Shown piece after piece: positions 35,031 to 44,424 of a stretch of DNA of 64,000 bases. Location of the stretch: assembly GCF_020622065.1 (NCBI RefSeq), contig NZ_JAHRYQ010000001.1, forward strand, positions 186,001 through 250,000, in the 5' to 3' direction. The translations under genes were made by a program, and so were the position numbers. This DNA is from Geothrix sp. (GTDB taxonomy: Bacteria; Acidobacteriota; Holophagae; Holophagales; Holophagaceae). Position 1 is the first letter of the stretch. Every line of letters starts with the position of its first letter. A model generated the notes under the pieces. The model made no database searches. It was given only the letters and a program-made list of their open reading frames with translations, and was not told the origin of the DNA.

Positions 35031-36575
35031 ATGATGTCTTCCAGAGATTCCTTTTCAGCGGTTATCAATAATGGGGCGATCATATTTGCAAGTCGCCTTG
35101 TGGTGTTTGCTTCGGCTTTTCTATCCATCCGCCTTCTTGTCAAGCATCTGGGGATTTCGGGTTATGGTACCTGGGAGATATTGGCTGCAATGGTGGCCAG
35201 TTGTACCATCCTCACGGGACCCTTGGTTGGAACTCTTCTTTGGAAGCTTTCGGGTGCCTTTGGCCGAGGCGATTGGGAAGGGGCAAATAGATATATAGGG
35301 ATCGCTTTTTTTATAGTTATTTGCATATTTATAATTATTTCTATACCAGCAATTTGGGGGCGGGACTGGATCGCTGATCGGTTCCATTTAGACTCTGGCA
35401 TCAGAACCATATTTGCTCGAGTAATGCCGAGTTTGATTTTTCTCGCTCTCGTGGGAGGAATTAATGAGGTTTTGGCAACCATTGTCGATTCGAATCAGAA
35501 AATGGGAACCACGACCATGATTCGCACGGTCAATCAACTGATATTCTATGTCATATCGATAGCGATGATTATCCTAAAATTCGGCTTATGGTCTCTCTTC
35601 TTTGGTCATTTAGCCATGTTAGTATTAAATTTTATATCATTCATGATTTTTTCAAAAAAATATTTTCCTCAATTAAAATGCACCTTGGTTTTTCCGACCT
35701 ACACTGAATTCGTGGAATTAAAAAATTATTATCTACTCCTTGCTTTCGGCTATCTAGCTGCGGCACTAAGAGATCAGACTGATAAATTGGTGCTTGGGGT
35801 GTTTGCCTCCGCAGAATTTGTGGGAATATACGCCATCGCCAGTCGGATTGCGGCGCTCGTCACTGAGGCGAGCACATTCGTTTTTGGCCCGAGCATCTCC
35901 GCAGCTGGATCCAAGCACGCGCGTGGAGATGTGGAGGGGCTCCAGCGGTTGTACATGGATCTCATGTTAGTGGTGCCTCTATTTGCAGGATTGTTAGCCC
36001 TCTGGGTTATCACTGTCCACAGGGCTTTCATCTATGCCTGGCTTGGCCGGTCTGTACCCGAAGCAACGCCGTTGATCGTATTCATGACCTGTACTTATCT
36101 TTTCGTTGTCGCGTTGACCGCGGCCGGGGCCTCTATGTGTCGCGGGATCGGGCGAGTTGAATTGGAATCAAAATATGTGGCGGTTGGCCTTGTTCTGAAT
36201 GTGATAATGACGATTCTCGGGTTGGCCAAATTCGGCGCCATCGCTACGGTGTATGCCTCGGGAATTTCATGGATGATTGGGGCGGTCTACTTCCTTTTCA
36301 TAATCCACCAGGAGAATCTGCTACCTCTGGCAGGCACTTGGCGGGCGGTGCGCGCTCTCACCCTTTGGCTTTTCTTGATGGGACTCGCTCTTCTGGTGGC
36401 GTGGTTAGTCCCTATTCCCCTCTCTCGCTGGGGTGCGACCAGTCGATTGCTCTGGTTAACAGGAGCGGGGATATCTATCTGGGGGCTAGGTCTCGCCATC
36501 ACCATGTTACTGGATTCACGAGTGCGTAAAGATATGCTTGGTTACATAGCAGTGCTCCATCGAAAATTCGCATGA
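35031..36575 (+). CDS. wzx: Wzx-type O-antigen flippase (MOP/PST family)
   Basis: 514 residues, almost entirely hydrophobic, with 12 to 14 predicted transmembrane helices. The N-terminal SFSAVINNGAIIFASRLVVFASAFLS and GTWEILAAMVASC segments resemble polysaccharide transport proteins. It would flip the lipid-linked repeat unit to the periplasmic face of the inner membrane. Base composition is clearly AT-rich around 35280-35720, unlike the core genes. The start is ATG 35031 or 35034, with no strong ribosome-binding site. It follows the aminotransferase after 157 bases in which I see no gene. Confidence 0.85.
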   Translation: MMSSRDSFSAVINNGAIIFASRLVVFASAFLSIRLLVKHLGISGYGTWEILAAMVASCTILTGPLVGTLLWKLSGAFGRGDWEGANRYIGIAFFIVICIFIIISIPAIWGRDWIADRFHLDSGIRTIFARVMPSLIFLALVGGINEVLATIVDSNQKMGTTTMIRTVNQLIFYVISIAMIILKFGLWSLFFGHLAMLVLNFISFMIFSKKYFPQLKCTLVFPTYTEFVELKNYYLLLAFGYLAAALRDQTDKLVLGVFASAEFVGIYAIASRIAALVTEASTFVFGPSISAAGSKHARGDVEGLQRLYMDLMLVVPLFAGLLALWVITVHRAFIYAWLGRSVPEATPLIVFMTCTYLFVVALTAAGASMCRGIGRVELESKYVAVGLVLNVIMTILGLAKFGAIATVYASGISWMIGAVYFLFIIHQENLLPLAGTWRAVRALTLWLFLMGLALLVAWLVPIPLSRWGATSRLLWLTGAGISIWGLGLAITMLLDSRVRKDMLGYIAVLHRKFA

Positions 36576-37828
36576 GGACTCGCCTTAGCATGTCGGACCC
36601 ATTTGCCGTTCCAGCTGCTCCGCGTCCTGACCTTCTGCCGGGTGGGCATGTCCTTGTTTTCACCTCCGCCTTCTTCTTGCCGACCCAAGGCAGTGCCGTG
36701 GTTATGCGCAACCTCCTCTCCTGCTTTGATCCATCAAGCTATACTATTGTGACTTATGAACAGCGTTCGAAGCATTTGGATGTAAAACTCCTGGGAGTGC
36801 GTCTCTTTCGCCTCCATTCAGGGCGACGCTTCCGATCCAGGGGTGGCGATTGGTGGCGACGGCTGCGGCAACCTTGGTTGGAGCGATGGGCGGTGCGCTT
36901 GGCGAAGAGGCTCACACCCAAGCTGATTCTGGGTGTGTACCCGGATATGCACATGCTCAAGGCGGCTCAGGTTGCGGCCAGGGAAACCCGTACCCCCCTC
37001 CTTGTTTACTTCCACGATCTGCTAGATGAAGTCTGGGCCCATACCAGCCAGTCGGAGGCGGCAAGCAGACTCCAGCAAGCCGTATTCAAAGAGGCCGCCT
37101 CGGTGCTCGTGACGGGGCAAGGGATGGCCGACCACTATCAGGCCACCCTCGGCCTTGCCACGCGGTGCTTGCAGATCATCTACCCGGAACCCCTTGAGTT
37201 GAAACCAGAGCCCATCATGATCGCCGACACCGTCTTTGTCGGGGGATCCGTATACGATGTGAATCATCTCTCCCTTCGACGTCTGTTGGACGCCTCTCGA
37301 GTGGCCCGTTTGGAATTGGTACTCGCAACCGGGGCAGGCCAAGCTTATCTCGAACGGCTCGGACTGGTTGGCAAAGGCCTATCGATCGTGAAATACGCAG
37401 ACCGAGGCGAGTATCTCAAGGCCCTTCAGCATCAGGGTGTCTTAGGGGTATGCTTGAATTGGCCAGAAGAATCCGGCACGCCAGAGCAAGAACTTGCAAC
37501 AGCCTTTCCGACCAAGGTAATTGAGTATCTGGTGGCTGGTCGACCCATCCTTGTTCATTGTCCCGAGCATTATTTCCTGGCTCGGTTCTTTCGAGAGCAC
37601 CAGTGTGGTTGGGTGGTGAGCGACCGCAATCCTGCAATATTGGCCGAAGCCATTCAAGACCTGACCAAGGACCGGGCTGCCCTGGTTCGATTAAGGAGTA
37701 AGGCCTTGAAGGCGGCCAAAATTTTTGCCGGCGCACGCATCACGGATATCTTGCGACAGGAAGTCCGTGATGCTGCACAACTTCCCTGGGGTGAAAAGAT
37801 TTCACGATTTAGCACGCGTGACGAGTGA
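36572..37828 (+). CDS. Glycosyltransferase (GT-B fold, unassigned linkage)
   Basis: 418 residues, starting ATGA over the wzx stop. An N-terminal segment HVLVFTSAFFLPTQGSAVVMRN resembles the first strand and loop of GT4-type enzymes, and the C-terminal half has EYLKALQHQGVLGVCLNW, TKVIEYLVAGRPILVHCP and CGWVVSDRNPAILAEAIQ, matching the nucleotide-sugar binding lobe in which a Glu contacts the sugar nucleotide. It would add one sugar to the growing lipid-linked unit on the cytoplasmic side. Donor and linkage cannot be read from the sequence. Confidence 0.72.
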   Translation: MRTRLSMSDPFAVPAAPRPDLLPGGHVLVFTSAFFLPTQGSAVVMRNLLSCFDPSSYTIVTYEQRSKHLDVKLLGVRLFRLHSGRRFRSRGGDWWRRLRQPWLERWAVRLAKRLTPKLILGVYPDMHMLKAAQVAARETRTPLLVYFHDLLDEVWAHTSQSEAASRLQQAVFKEAASVLVTGQGMADHYQATLGLATRCLQIIYPEPLELKPEPIMIADTVFVGGSVYDVNHLSLRRLLDASRVARLELVLATGAGQAYLERLGLVGKGLSIVKYADRGEYLKALQHQGVLGVCLNWPEESGTPEQELATAFPTKVIEYLVAGRPILVHCPEHYFLARFFREHQCGWVVSDRNPAILAEAIQDLTKDRAALVRLRSKALKAAKIFAGARITDILRQEVRDAAQLPWGEKISRFSTRDE

Positions 37829-37903
37829 CCGCGGTCAAGTACTTAGGGTAGAGGGGGCATATATCTTTTCTAGCCGAGGGCGGGCCAAGGTGTTGGAGCA
37901 GCG

Positions 37904-39241
37904 ATGAAGGAGGATGTACTTAACTTTGAGCCTATGCCATCCCTTTCAAGGGGAGTTGTTACATCGCTTCCTATAATTGCAGCTGTCGGGATTTATTTAT
38001 TTCCTTTGAATATAGGTTTCGCGACACTCTATGGATTTCGATTCGTAGTATTAGGGAGCTTCCTGATTCTGTTGTGCCATCGGCATGCTGCGCTTCGCCC
38101 CTCGCGTTCTGCTCGGATGTTTATCCAACTTGGGATCATTTGGATGATATGGGGGCTTGTAAGTATATTATGGTCACCAAATATCATTGAAGGAGTAAAG
38201 GAGCTCTTCTCAATACTTCTTGGGTTCTTGCTCGTATTAAGTCTGTTGGGGTTGGAAGGTCCTCGGATGGAGGGGCTCAATGCCCTTAGGCTAGGGTGGG
38301 TTTGGGCTGCAGTGGTAACTGGGTTAATTGCTGGATGGGAACTTCTGACATTCAACCATCTCCCAAATGGCGGAATCGAAGGGGAAGCATTGGATTACCT
38401 GGCAGCCACAGGGCATTGTCTGAGCACATTTGGTAACCCAAACAATTACGGTGCTTTTATTATAATGGCCTCTTCATTTGTTTTTTGGTTATATCTCGAT
38501 GCGAAAAAAATATTAACAAAAATTGTAATTATTATAATTATTATTATGATATTGATATTTCTGATATTTACATCTTCTAGGCTCGCAGTCCTTGGAGAAC
38601 TGGTGAGTCTAGGGTTTCTTGTGCTTCTGCGGAATAAGGGGCATCGATCCATTCTGTATTTAGGTCTATTTTTTATTATTATTCTAGCTGTGATTCTTTC
38701 GTTATCGGGTACCGATGTTTTTATTGTAGAAAAATTCCTTCGACTAGGAGAAGAAGTAGGGCTGGATGGGACTTCTCCCTCAAGGCTTCTATTGATTGTA
38801 GATGGTATATGGATGGGACTTCATTCCTGGGGGTTGGGTGTAGGGGCCGGAGCGTTTCCGTATTATGTCTCTCAGCGCTTGGTCCCCTTCCCTGTTGGAG
38901 CGCATTCTCCGCACAACTTCTGGACCGAAATCTTTAGCCAATATGGACTCGTGGTTTCGGTGTTGCTATTGGGATGGGTTCTGCGCTTTGGTGCGCTTGC
39001 TTGGCGATCTCGAAAAACGGCCATCCATCTAAACGATCCTTCCATGAAGCTGACTTCGGACATCGCGTTGACCTCTCTCATCGGTTACTGGTTCGCGTCT
39101 TCTTGCAATAGTGCGTTCATCGGCCAACCGTGTAATTGGATGCTGCTGGCCACATGGGTGATGATGGGGAGTTGGTTGGAGGCACATACCAAGGGACAGG
39201 TTAAGGTTGCAGCATCCAACACCTCCGGAGATGCACGATGA
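37904..39241 (+). CDS. wzy: O-antigen polymerase/ligase-type membrane protein (Wzy candidate)
   Basis: 445 residues with about 11 transmembrane helices. The large periplasmic loop and the motif region GLGVGAGAFPYYV, then GAHSPHNFWTEIFSQYGL, are characteristic of the Wzy/WaaL O-antigen polymerase-ligase superfamily. In this locus, next to wzx and the Wzz-like gene, Wzy polymerase is the more likely role. WaaL ligase is the alternative. Composition is AT-rich at 38450-38720, where a run of Ile codons forms one helix. ATG 37904 is preceded by TTGGAGC. Confidence 0.8.
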   Translation: MKEDVLNFEPMPSLSRGVVTSLPIIAAVGIYLFPLNIGFATLYGFRFVVLGSFLILLCHRHAALRPSRSARMFIQLGIIWMIWGLVSILWSPNIIEGVKELFSILLGFLLVLSLLGLEGPRMEGLNALRLGWVWAAVVTGLIAGWELLTFNHLPNGGIEGEALDYLAATGHCLSTFGNPNNYGAFIIMASSFVFWLYLDAKKILTKIVIIIIIIMILIFLIFTSSRLAVLGELVSLGFLVLLRNKGHRSILYLGLFFIIILAVILSLSGTDVFIVEKFLRLGEEVGLDGTSPSRLLLIVDGIWMGLHSWGLGVGAGAFPYYVSQRLVPFPVGAHSPHNFWTEIFSQYGLVVSVLLLGWVLRFGALAWRSRKTAIHLNDPSMKLTSDIALTSLIGYWFASSCNSAFIGQPCNWMLLATWVMMGSWLEAHTKGQVKVAASNTSGDAR

Positions 39242-39469
39242 ATCAGCCTTTTCTTCGTAGGGAGGGGAATTTGCGGTATTATTGAATTTTTTATATGATA
39301 AACCCATCCAAGCTGATTCTGGGCGAATGACAAAGGAGAACCGTTTGCGCACATCTTCACCCGAAAGCCGGTTCCATTTAATATATTCTATGGAGATGGT
39401 TGGCGATCGTTCGGATATGAGTAAGCGTGGGATATGTATTAGCCCATTTTGGGGAAGGGTATCCGATAA

Positions 39470-40093
39470 ATGATTATAATTGTGAATTATGGAATGGGAA
39501 ATCTCGGGTCGGTCCATAACATGCTCAAGCGGGCAGGGATCGATTCGCTAATCACCGAAAAACCAGAGGATGTGCTTAGGGCATCCCGAATCATCCTCCC
39601 TGGGGTTGGTGCATTCGATCAAGCTATGGACAACCTAAAACGATCTGGCCTTGCGGATGCGCTCCGGAGGCGTGTTGAGCAAGACGAAGTGCCAATTCTT
39701 GGCGTTTGCTTGGGCATGCAATTGCTGACCGAGACCAGTGAAGAAGGGAACTGTGATGGGTTCGGCTGGATTCCCGGAAAAACCATTCGATTCCGGCAGG
39801 TAGACCTGGGGCTGGATATGAAGATCCCGCACATGGGTTGGAACCTTGTCTCGACCACACAGGTCAACCCGATTCTTCCGCTGACGGAAGAAGAACTCCG
39901 ATTCTATTTCGTTCATTCCTATCATGTGGATTGTGCACCAGAGTACATGATTGGGGTCAGCAATTACGGATATTCCTTCGCGAGTGCCATTGGACACCGC
40001 AATGTTCTAGGAGTGCAATTCCATCCAGAGAAGAGTCACCGATTCGGGCTGGATCTGCTCTCTCGGTTTGCGAAGGCACAGGGGGGCCTGTGA
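39470..40093 (+). CDS. hisH: HisH-type glutamine amidotransferase of a sugar amidation system
   Basis: 207 residues. Class I amidotransferase with nucleophile Cys 80 in GVCLGMQLL and the His-Glu pair in GVQFHPEKSHRFG. It begins IIIVNYGMGNLGSVHN and is clearly HisH-like. It is followed, with a four-base overlap, by a HisF-like gene and then by wbpG, the arrangement known in Pseudomonas O-antigen loci where HisH2/HisF2 supply ammonia for amidation of a uronic acid. It is therefore probably a dedicated paralogue and not part of histidine synthesis. The 228 bases upstream hold only a doubtful 63-codon frame. Confidence 0.88.
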   Translation: MIIIVNYGMGNLGSVHNMLKRAGIDSLITEKPEDVLRASRIILPGVGAFDQAMDNLKRSGLADALRRRVEQDEVPILGVCLGMQLLTETSEEGNCDGFGWIPGKTIRFRQVDLGLDMKIPHMGWNLVSTTQVNPILPLTEEELRFYFVHSYHVDCAPEYMIGVSNYGYSFASAIGHRNVLGVQFHPEKSHRFGLDLLSRFAKAQGGL

Positions 40094-40854
40094 AACCGTT
40101 TCGAATCATCCCCTTCCTGCTGTTGGAGAACAGGCGACTCGTCAAGACGATTCACTACCGAAATCCCCGCTACATCGGTGATCCGATCAATGCTGTGCGG
40201 ATCTTCAATGAAAAGGAAGTGGACGAACTGGCGCTCTTGGACATTAATGCCGCCACCGCCGGGATCAATTACGAGCACATCCGAAAAATCGTCTCCGAAG
40301 CCTTCATGCCCATCGCCTATGGCGGTGGCGTGCAGAGGCTGGAAGATATCCGGACTTTGTTCCAAATCGGAATCGAAAAGGTGGTCATCGGGACGGCCGC
40401 GGTGGAGTCACCTGAGTTGGTTTCCCAAGCATCCGCACGATTTGGCAGCCAAAGCATTGTCGTGTCAGTGGATGTCAAGACGGACCTGTGGGGGAATCGA
40501 CGGGTCTTCTATGCCAACGCCAGGCGAAAGCTGAAAGAAGACGCCGTGGCCTTCGCTCAAAGAATGGTCGCCCTGGGAGCTGGCGAGATTATTTTGAATG
40601 ATGTGGATCGCGAAGGCTCAATGAAGGGCATGGATCTGCCCCTGATTCGGTCGATGTCCCAGGCGCTGGCGGTTCCGTTGGTCGCCTCAGGTGGAGCTGG
40701 GTCCCTGGGCGACCTGCTCGATGCTTGGCAGTCGGGTGGGGCGCATGCGGTATCAGCCGGAAGCCTGTTTGTCTACAAAGGCCCGCTCCGTGCGGTACTC
40801 ATCAATTACCCGCAGGACTCAGCGGTCCAAGCCGCACTTTCCAAAAGGGCCTAA
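40090..40854 (+). CDS. hisF: HisF-like cyclase subunit of the sugar amidation system
   Basis: 254-residue TIM-barrel protein. GTG at 40090 overlaps the hisH stop; the frame is open upstream only because it crosses hisH. In true HisF, Asp 11 (PCLD) and Asp 130 are catalytic. Here the first is replaced by Leu (PFLLL at residues 8-12) while the second is kept (VSVDVK, Asp 128). The segment INAVRIFNEKEVDELALLD is characteristic of the HisF paralogues in O-antigen loci. The protein would channel ammonia from HisH to WbpG rather than make imidazole glycerol phosphate. Confidence 0.88.
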   Translation: MKPFRIIPFLLLENRRLVKTIHYRNPRYIGDPINAVRIFNEKEVDELALLDINAATAGINYEHIRKIVSEAFMPIAYGGGVQRLEDIRTLFQIGIEKVVIGTAAVESPELVSQASARFGSQSIVVSVDVKTDLWGNRRVFYANARRKLKEDAVAFAQRMVALGAGEIILNDVDREGSMKGMDLPLIRSMSQALAVPLVASGGAGSLGDLLDAWQSGGAHAVSAGSLFVYKGPLRAVLINYPQDSAVQAALSKRA

Positions 40855-40857
40855 GAC

Positions 40858-41973
40858 ATGCCTTCAGCCTCGTTTCAGCGTTGCAGGCGCTGTGTAATGG
40901 ACACTTCTGATCCGGAAATCGTGTTTGATTCTGATGGCGTCTGCAATCACTGCCATTTCCATGATCAAATTCGGAGTCGGTACATTCTGCCTGCAGGAGA
41001 GCGTGAAAAGGCACTCGAACAGCGGATCCGACGGGTCAAGGCAGAAGGGCGGGGCAAAAAATACGACTGCATCATCGGCTTGAGCGGCGGGGTGGACAGT
41101 TCTTATATCGCTCTGAAAGTCAAGGAACTTGGACTGCGACCCTTGGCGGTGCACATGGACGGTGGTTGGAATTCAGAACTCGCTGTTTCCAATATTGAAA
41201 ACATCGTAGACCGATTGGGGATCGACCTATTTACGAACGTCGTGGAATGGGACGAAATGCGGGATCTTCAATTGAGCTTTTTTAGGTCTGGCGTACCGAA
41301 TTGCGACATTCCCCAGGATCACGCGATCATTGCAGTGTTATTGAAGGCCGCAAACGCCTTTGGGGTGAGGACCATCGTAAGAGGACTGAATATCGCCACC
41401 GAATCGGTTCTTCCTCAGGCTTGGGGCTATTCTGCTATTGATCTTCGCCACATCAAAGCGATCCACAAAAAGTACGGCCAAGTCAAACTGAAAACATTTC
41501 CAACTTGTAGCATCCTAGAACTTGCTTATTATTATGCTTTTAAGAAAATTACATACTACGATATTCTGAACAACCTGGAATACGATAAAGATAAGGCCAA
41601 GGAATTGATCACGGCCGAATTGGGATGGAGGGACTATGGTGGAAAACACCATGAGTCACTCTTTACCAAATTTTTTCAATCCTATTATCTGGTGAAAAAA
41701 TTTGGATTTGATAAGCGACTTGCTCATTACTCTAGCCTGGTGCTGGCGGGGTCAATGACACGAGATCAGGCTCTCGTAGCTCTGGAAAAACCTCCCTATG
41801 ATGACGACCGAATGCACCTAGAGCTTAATTTTGTAGCTAATAAGATGGAAATCGAAGTTGTTGAACTCGAGCGGATCATTGCCAGTCCTCCTCGGCGCCA
41901 TACAGAATTCCCTTCATACAAGTCCTTGCTCTTTTCCGATTGGGCTACGCGGATCAGGAAATTCCTGAAATAG
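40858..41973 (+). CDS. wbpG: N-acetyl sugar amidotransferase WbpG
   Basis: 371 residues. PP-loop ATP pyrophosphatase signature LSGGVDSS at 75-82 and two Cys pairs near the N-terminus (Cys 9/12 and Cys 29/32) that probably bind zinc. The WbpG family activates the carboxyl group of a sugar uronic acid with ATP and uses ammonia to form the amide. It starts three bases after the hisF stop, giving the complete HisH-HisF-WbpG unit. The substrate is probably the 2,3-diamino uronic acid made by the WlbA-WlbB-WlbC module upstream. Codon use is mixed, with AT-rich stretches around 41510-41600. Confidence 0.9.
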   Translation: MPSASFQRCRRCVMDTSDPEIVFDSDGVCNHCHFHDQIRSRYILPAGEREKALEQRIRRVKAEGRGKKYDCIIGLSGGVDSSYIALKVKELGLRPLAVHMDGGWNSELAVSNIENIVDRLGIDLFTNVVEWDEMRDLQLSFFRSGVPNCDIPQDHAIIAVLLKAANAFGVRTIVRGLNIATESVLPQAWGYSAIDLRHIKAIHKKYGQVKLKTFPTCSILELAYYYAFKKITYYDILNNLEYDKDKAKELITAELGWRDYGGKHHESLFTKFFQSYYLVKKFGFDKRLAHYSSLVLAGSMTRDQALVALEKPPYDDDRMHLELNFVANKMEIEVVELERIIASPPRRHTEFPSYKSLLFSDWATRIRKFLK

Positions 41974-42140
41974 GGCGGAACGGGTAGATTGAAGAGAGCA
42001 TCCCGCGGGTAACGATGTGCATGGCCGCCGGTGTCGGGACCCTGGATTTTCGGGAGTGCTGCAGACCGAGCGAGTCCCTCTCCATCTAGGTGCTTCTTGG
42101 TTGACATTGTTAAGGATCGGTTGCAGGGAGCACATCTCGT

Positions 42141-43325
42141 ATGCACATTCTCATCCTTCCAAGCGAGTTGTACTGCCCGCCCAAATTGCCGCTTCTCGGG
42201 ATCTTTCAGAGGCACCAAGCCGAGCTTCTATCTGCACGAGGCGAGCAGGTTGGGATCGTGTCATCAGGGCAGATACCATGGCGCTTTCTATTAGAGGGGT
42301 TCCCCTATGAGGCCCGAGAACAATCTGCAGGGCTGACCGTTTTTCGGCAGTTCTCCTGGCCCCTTCTTCCGGCCCGATTTGCCCAGAACCTGTTCCGGCA
42401 GCAAGTCATCCAAAGGGCCGAGGCTTTGGTGGCGTCCTATGTGGCCACCTACGGTAGGCCTGATGTGATCCATGCCCACAATTGCCTTTACGGGGGGGTG
42501 GTCGCAGCCAGATTTGGTCGGGAAGCCGGTATTCCGGTGGTATTGACCGAGCATAGCTCCACATTTTTCACCCAATCCTTCTCCCCCGGGGACCTAGGCG
42601 ATATCGAAGAAGTCATTGGCGCCGCGGCAGCGGTGAGTGCGGTGGGCTCTAGACTGGCCGAGCGCGTAGCTTCTACGGTTCCCAACTGGGGCGGGCAGTG
42701 CCGAGTTCTGGGTAATCTATTGGACCCGTTTATTGAGGTTCAGGCGCGACGCGAAGTGCTTTCGAGCAAGCCCTCGCCCAAAGCTGGATACACAGTTCTT
42801 GCTATCGGAGCGCTCATCCCTGTGAAAAATCATCAGCTGTTGCTGAGGGCGTTCGCCACGGCTTTCAGGGGAGATGTCTCGGTCCGCCTTAGGCTGGGGG
42901 GTGGCGGACCTCTAGGATCGGAGCTCTGGGCCCTTTCGGGACAGTTAGGGATTCAGTCCCAGGTCGAGTTCCTCGGCCCTCTCACGCGAGAGCAGGTCGT
43001 CCAAGAAATGTCCCAATGCGATGCGTTTGTCTCCTCGAGCTTGGTGGAGACCTTCGGAGTGGTTCTGATCGAAGCCATGGCTTTCGGAAAACCCGTGCTT
43101 GCTACGAAGAGTGGAGGACCCCAGGATGTCGTGGGGGAGGGCTGCGGGCGGCTGGTGGACATTGATGTGGAGGCGCTTTCCGCTGGATTGTCAGCCATGC
43201 GAGAGGAGAGCCATGATCCAAGGGCCATCCAGGAGCAGTGCCTAGGATCTTACGGGGCAGACGCCTTCTATTCCAAGTTGATGGCCCTTTACTTTCTGGC
43301 TTGCACTGATGAACGAATAGGGTAA
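42141..43325 (+). CDS. Glycosyltransferase family 4 enzyme
   Basis: 394 residues. It starts MHILILPSELYCPP and has the GT-B bilobal layout: acceptor lobe with VIHAHNCLYGGVVAARF and TEHSSTFF, then donor lobe with ALIPVKNHQLLLRAFA, VEFLGPLTREQVVQEM and the Glu-x7-Glu motif in SSSLVETFGVVLIEAMAFG, which binds the phosphate and sugar of the donor. It is a retaining enzyme by family. A spacer of 167 bases separates it from wbpG; a TTGACA at 42111-42116 is present there without a matching -10. Confidence 0.85.
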   Translation: MHILILPSELYCPPKLPLLGIFQRHQAELLSARGEQVGIVSSGQIPWRFLLEGFPYEAREQSAGLTVFRQFSWPLLPARFAQNLFRQQVIQRAEALVASYVATYGRPDVIHAHNCLYGGVVAARFGREAGIPVVLTEHSSTFFTQSFSPGDLGDIEEVIGAAAAVSAVGSRLAERVASTVPNWGGQCRVLGNLLDPFIEVQARREVLSSKPSPKAGYTVLAIGALIPVKNHQLLLRAFATAFRGDVSVRLRLGGGGPLGSELWALSGQLGIQSQVEFLGPLTREQVVQEMSQCDAFVSSSLVETFGVVLIEAMAFGKPVLATKSGGPQDVVGEGCGRLVDIDVEALSAGLSAMREESHDPRAIQEQCLGSYGADAFYSKLMALYFLACTDERIG

Positions 43326-43443
43326 CCATGGCTTTGTCTAGCTATTTACAAAATTCTTAAGCCTGGGATCTCACAGGGGTTTTACGGCTTTGCAGAGAAT
43401 GAACATAGCCCACCGCATCAGCGGGTACATCTTCGAGGAGAAT

Positions 43444-44382
43444 ATGAAAAAGGCACTGGTGACGGGCGGAGCAGGCTTCATCGGTTCGACGGTGGTGCGC
43501 GCGCTGCTAGATCTTGGCGTATCTGTGAGGGTTCTTGATGACCTTTCGACGGGAACCGTCGACAACCTGGATGGGCTGCGCAGGGTGGAGTTCCTCCAGG
43601 GAGATGTTTGTGATGCGAGTGCGGTGATTCATGCCATAGCGGGCGTCGATACCGTATTCCACTTGGCGGCTTCGGTCGGGAATAAGCGGTCGCTCGACAA
43701 TCCCTCCAGAGATGCCCAGGTGAATCTCCTTGGGACCATTCAGGTGCTCGAAGCTTGTCGGGCCGCTCGGGTCGAAAAGATCGTTTATTCGTCTTCCGCT
43801 GGTATTTTCGGTGAATTGAAAACCCTGCCCATCGCGGAAGACCACCCCCTAGTGCCTGAAACACCGTACGGCGTTACCAAACTCGCCGCGGAAAAAATGT
43901 GTCTCGCATACACCCAGTTATACGATATTCGAGCCGTTTGCCTTCGCTATTTTAATGTATATGGACCCAGGCAACGGTTTGATGCGTATGGAAATGTCAT
44001 ACCAAAGTTCGTTTTCACCTTGTTGAAGGGTGGAGACATCGAGGTTTACGGGGACGGACAACAGACTAGAGATTTTGTGCATGCAAGGGATGTGGCCCAG
44101 GCCAATGTGAAGGCGGCACTGGCGACAGAAGTAACAGGGGTTTTCAATATTGGAAGCGGTACAAGGGTGACCATAAATGATTTGATTCGAATTCTAAGGG
44201 CCAATGGGTTGGAGTTTTCCCCCACAACGGGACCAACTCGCTCCGGTGATGTGAGAGATAGCTTGGCCGATATTTCCTCTGCTCGGATGGCGTTTGGCTA
44301 TAAGCCATCAGTGGATCTTGCCCGTGGAGTCGGTGAGTATGTGGCTTGGGCAAAGGGTGAAATGGATCATAAATTGGCGTAG
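43444..44382 (+). CDS. UDP-sugar 4-epimerase (extended SDR, GalE/WbpP-like)
   Basis: 312 residues. NAD-binding TGGAGFIGS at the start, Ser in VYSSSAGIFGE and the catalytic Tyr-x3-Lys in YGVTKLAAEK, then RYFNVYGPRQ and GDGQQTRDFVHARDVAQ, all typical of nucleotide-sugar epimerases. It probably interconverts UDP-GlcNAc and UDP-GalNAc or the uronic acid forms. The start was set at ATG 43444 because GAGGAG lies at 43434-43439; the frame runs to 43390. Specificity between GalE, Gne and WbpP activities cannot be set by eye. Confidence 0.86.
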   Translation: MKKALVTGGAGFIGSTVVRALLDLGVSVRVLDDLSTGTVDNLDGLRRVEFLQGDVCDASAVIHAIAGVDTVFHLAASVGNKRSLDNPSRDAQVNLLGTIQVLEACRAARVEKIVYSSSAGIFGELKTLPIAEDHPLVPETPYGVTKLAAEKMCLAYTQLYDIRAVCLRYFNVYGPRQRFDAYGNVIPKFVFTLLKGGDIEVYGDGQQTRDFVHARDVAQANVKAALATEVTGVFNIGSGTRVTINDLIRILRANGLEFSPTTGPTRSGDVRDSLADISSARMAFGYKPSVDLARGVGEYVAWAKGEMDHKLA

Positions 44383-44424
44383 TAATGTGTTTGAATTTTT
44401 TAACGCGACACGGAGTCAATTGAG

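Noticed and set aside
36918-39323. A shared 16-base string (36918-36933 and 39308-39323)
   Set aside because: A single match of this length is expected by chance in 64 kb and the flanks do not agree.
39282-39473. A 63-codon plus-strand frame between wzy and hisH
   Set aside because: It begins with TTG, has no ribosome-binding site or recognisable domain, and ends at the hisH start; I treat the region as non-coding.
39470-40854. Assignment of HisH and HisF to histidine biosynthesis
   Set aside because: No other his gene is nearby, HisF lacks a catalytic Asp, and wbpG follows directly.
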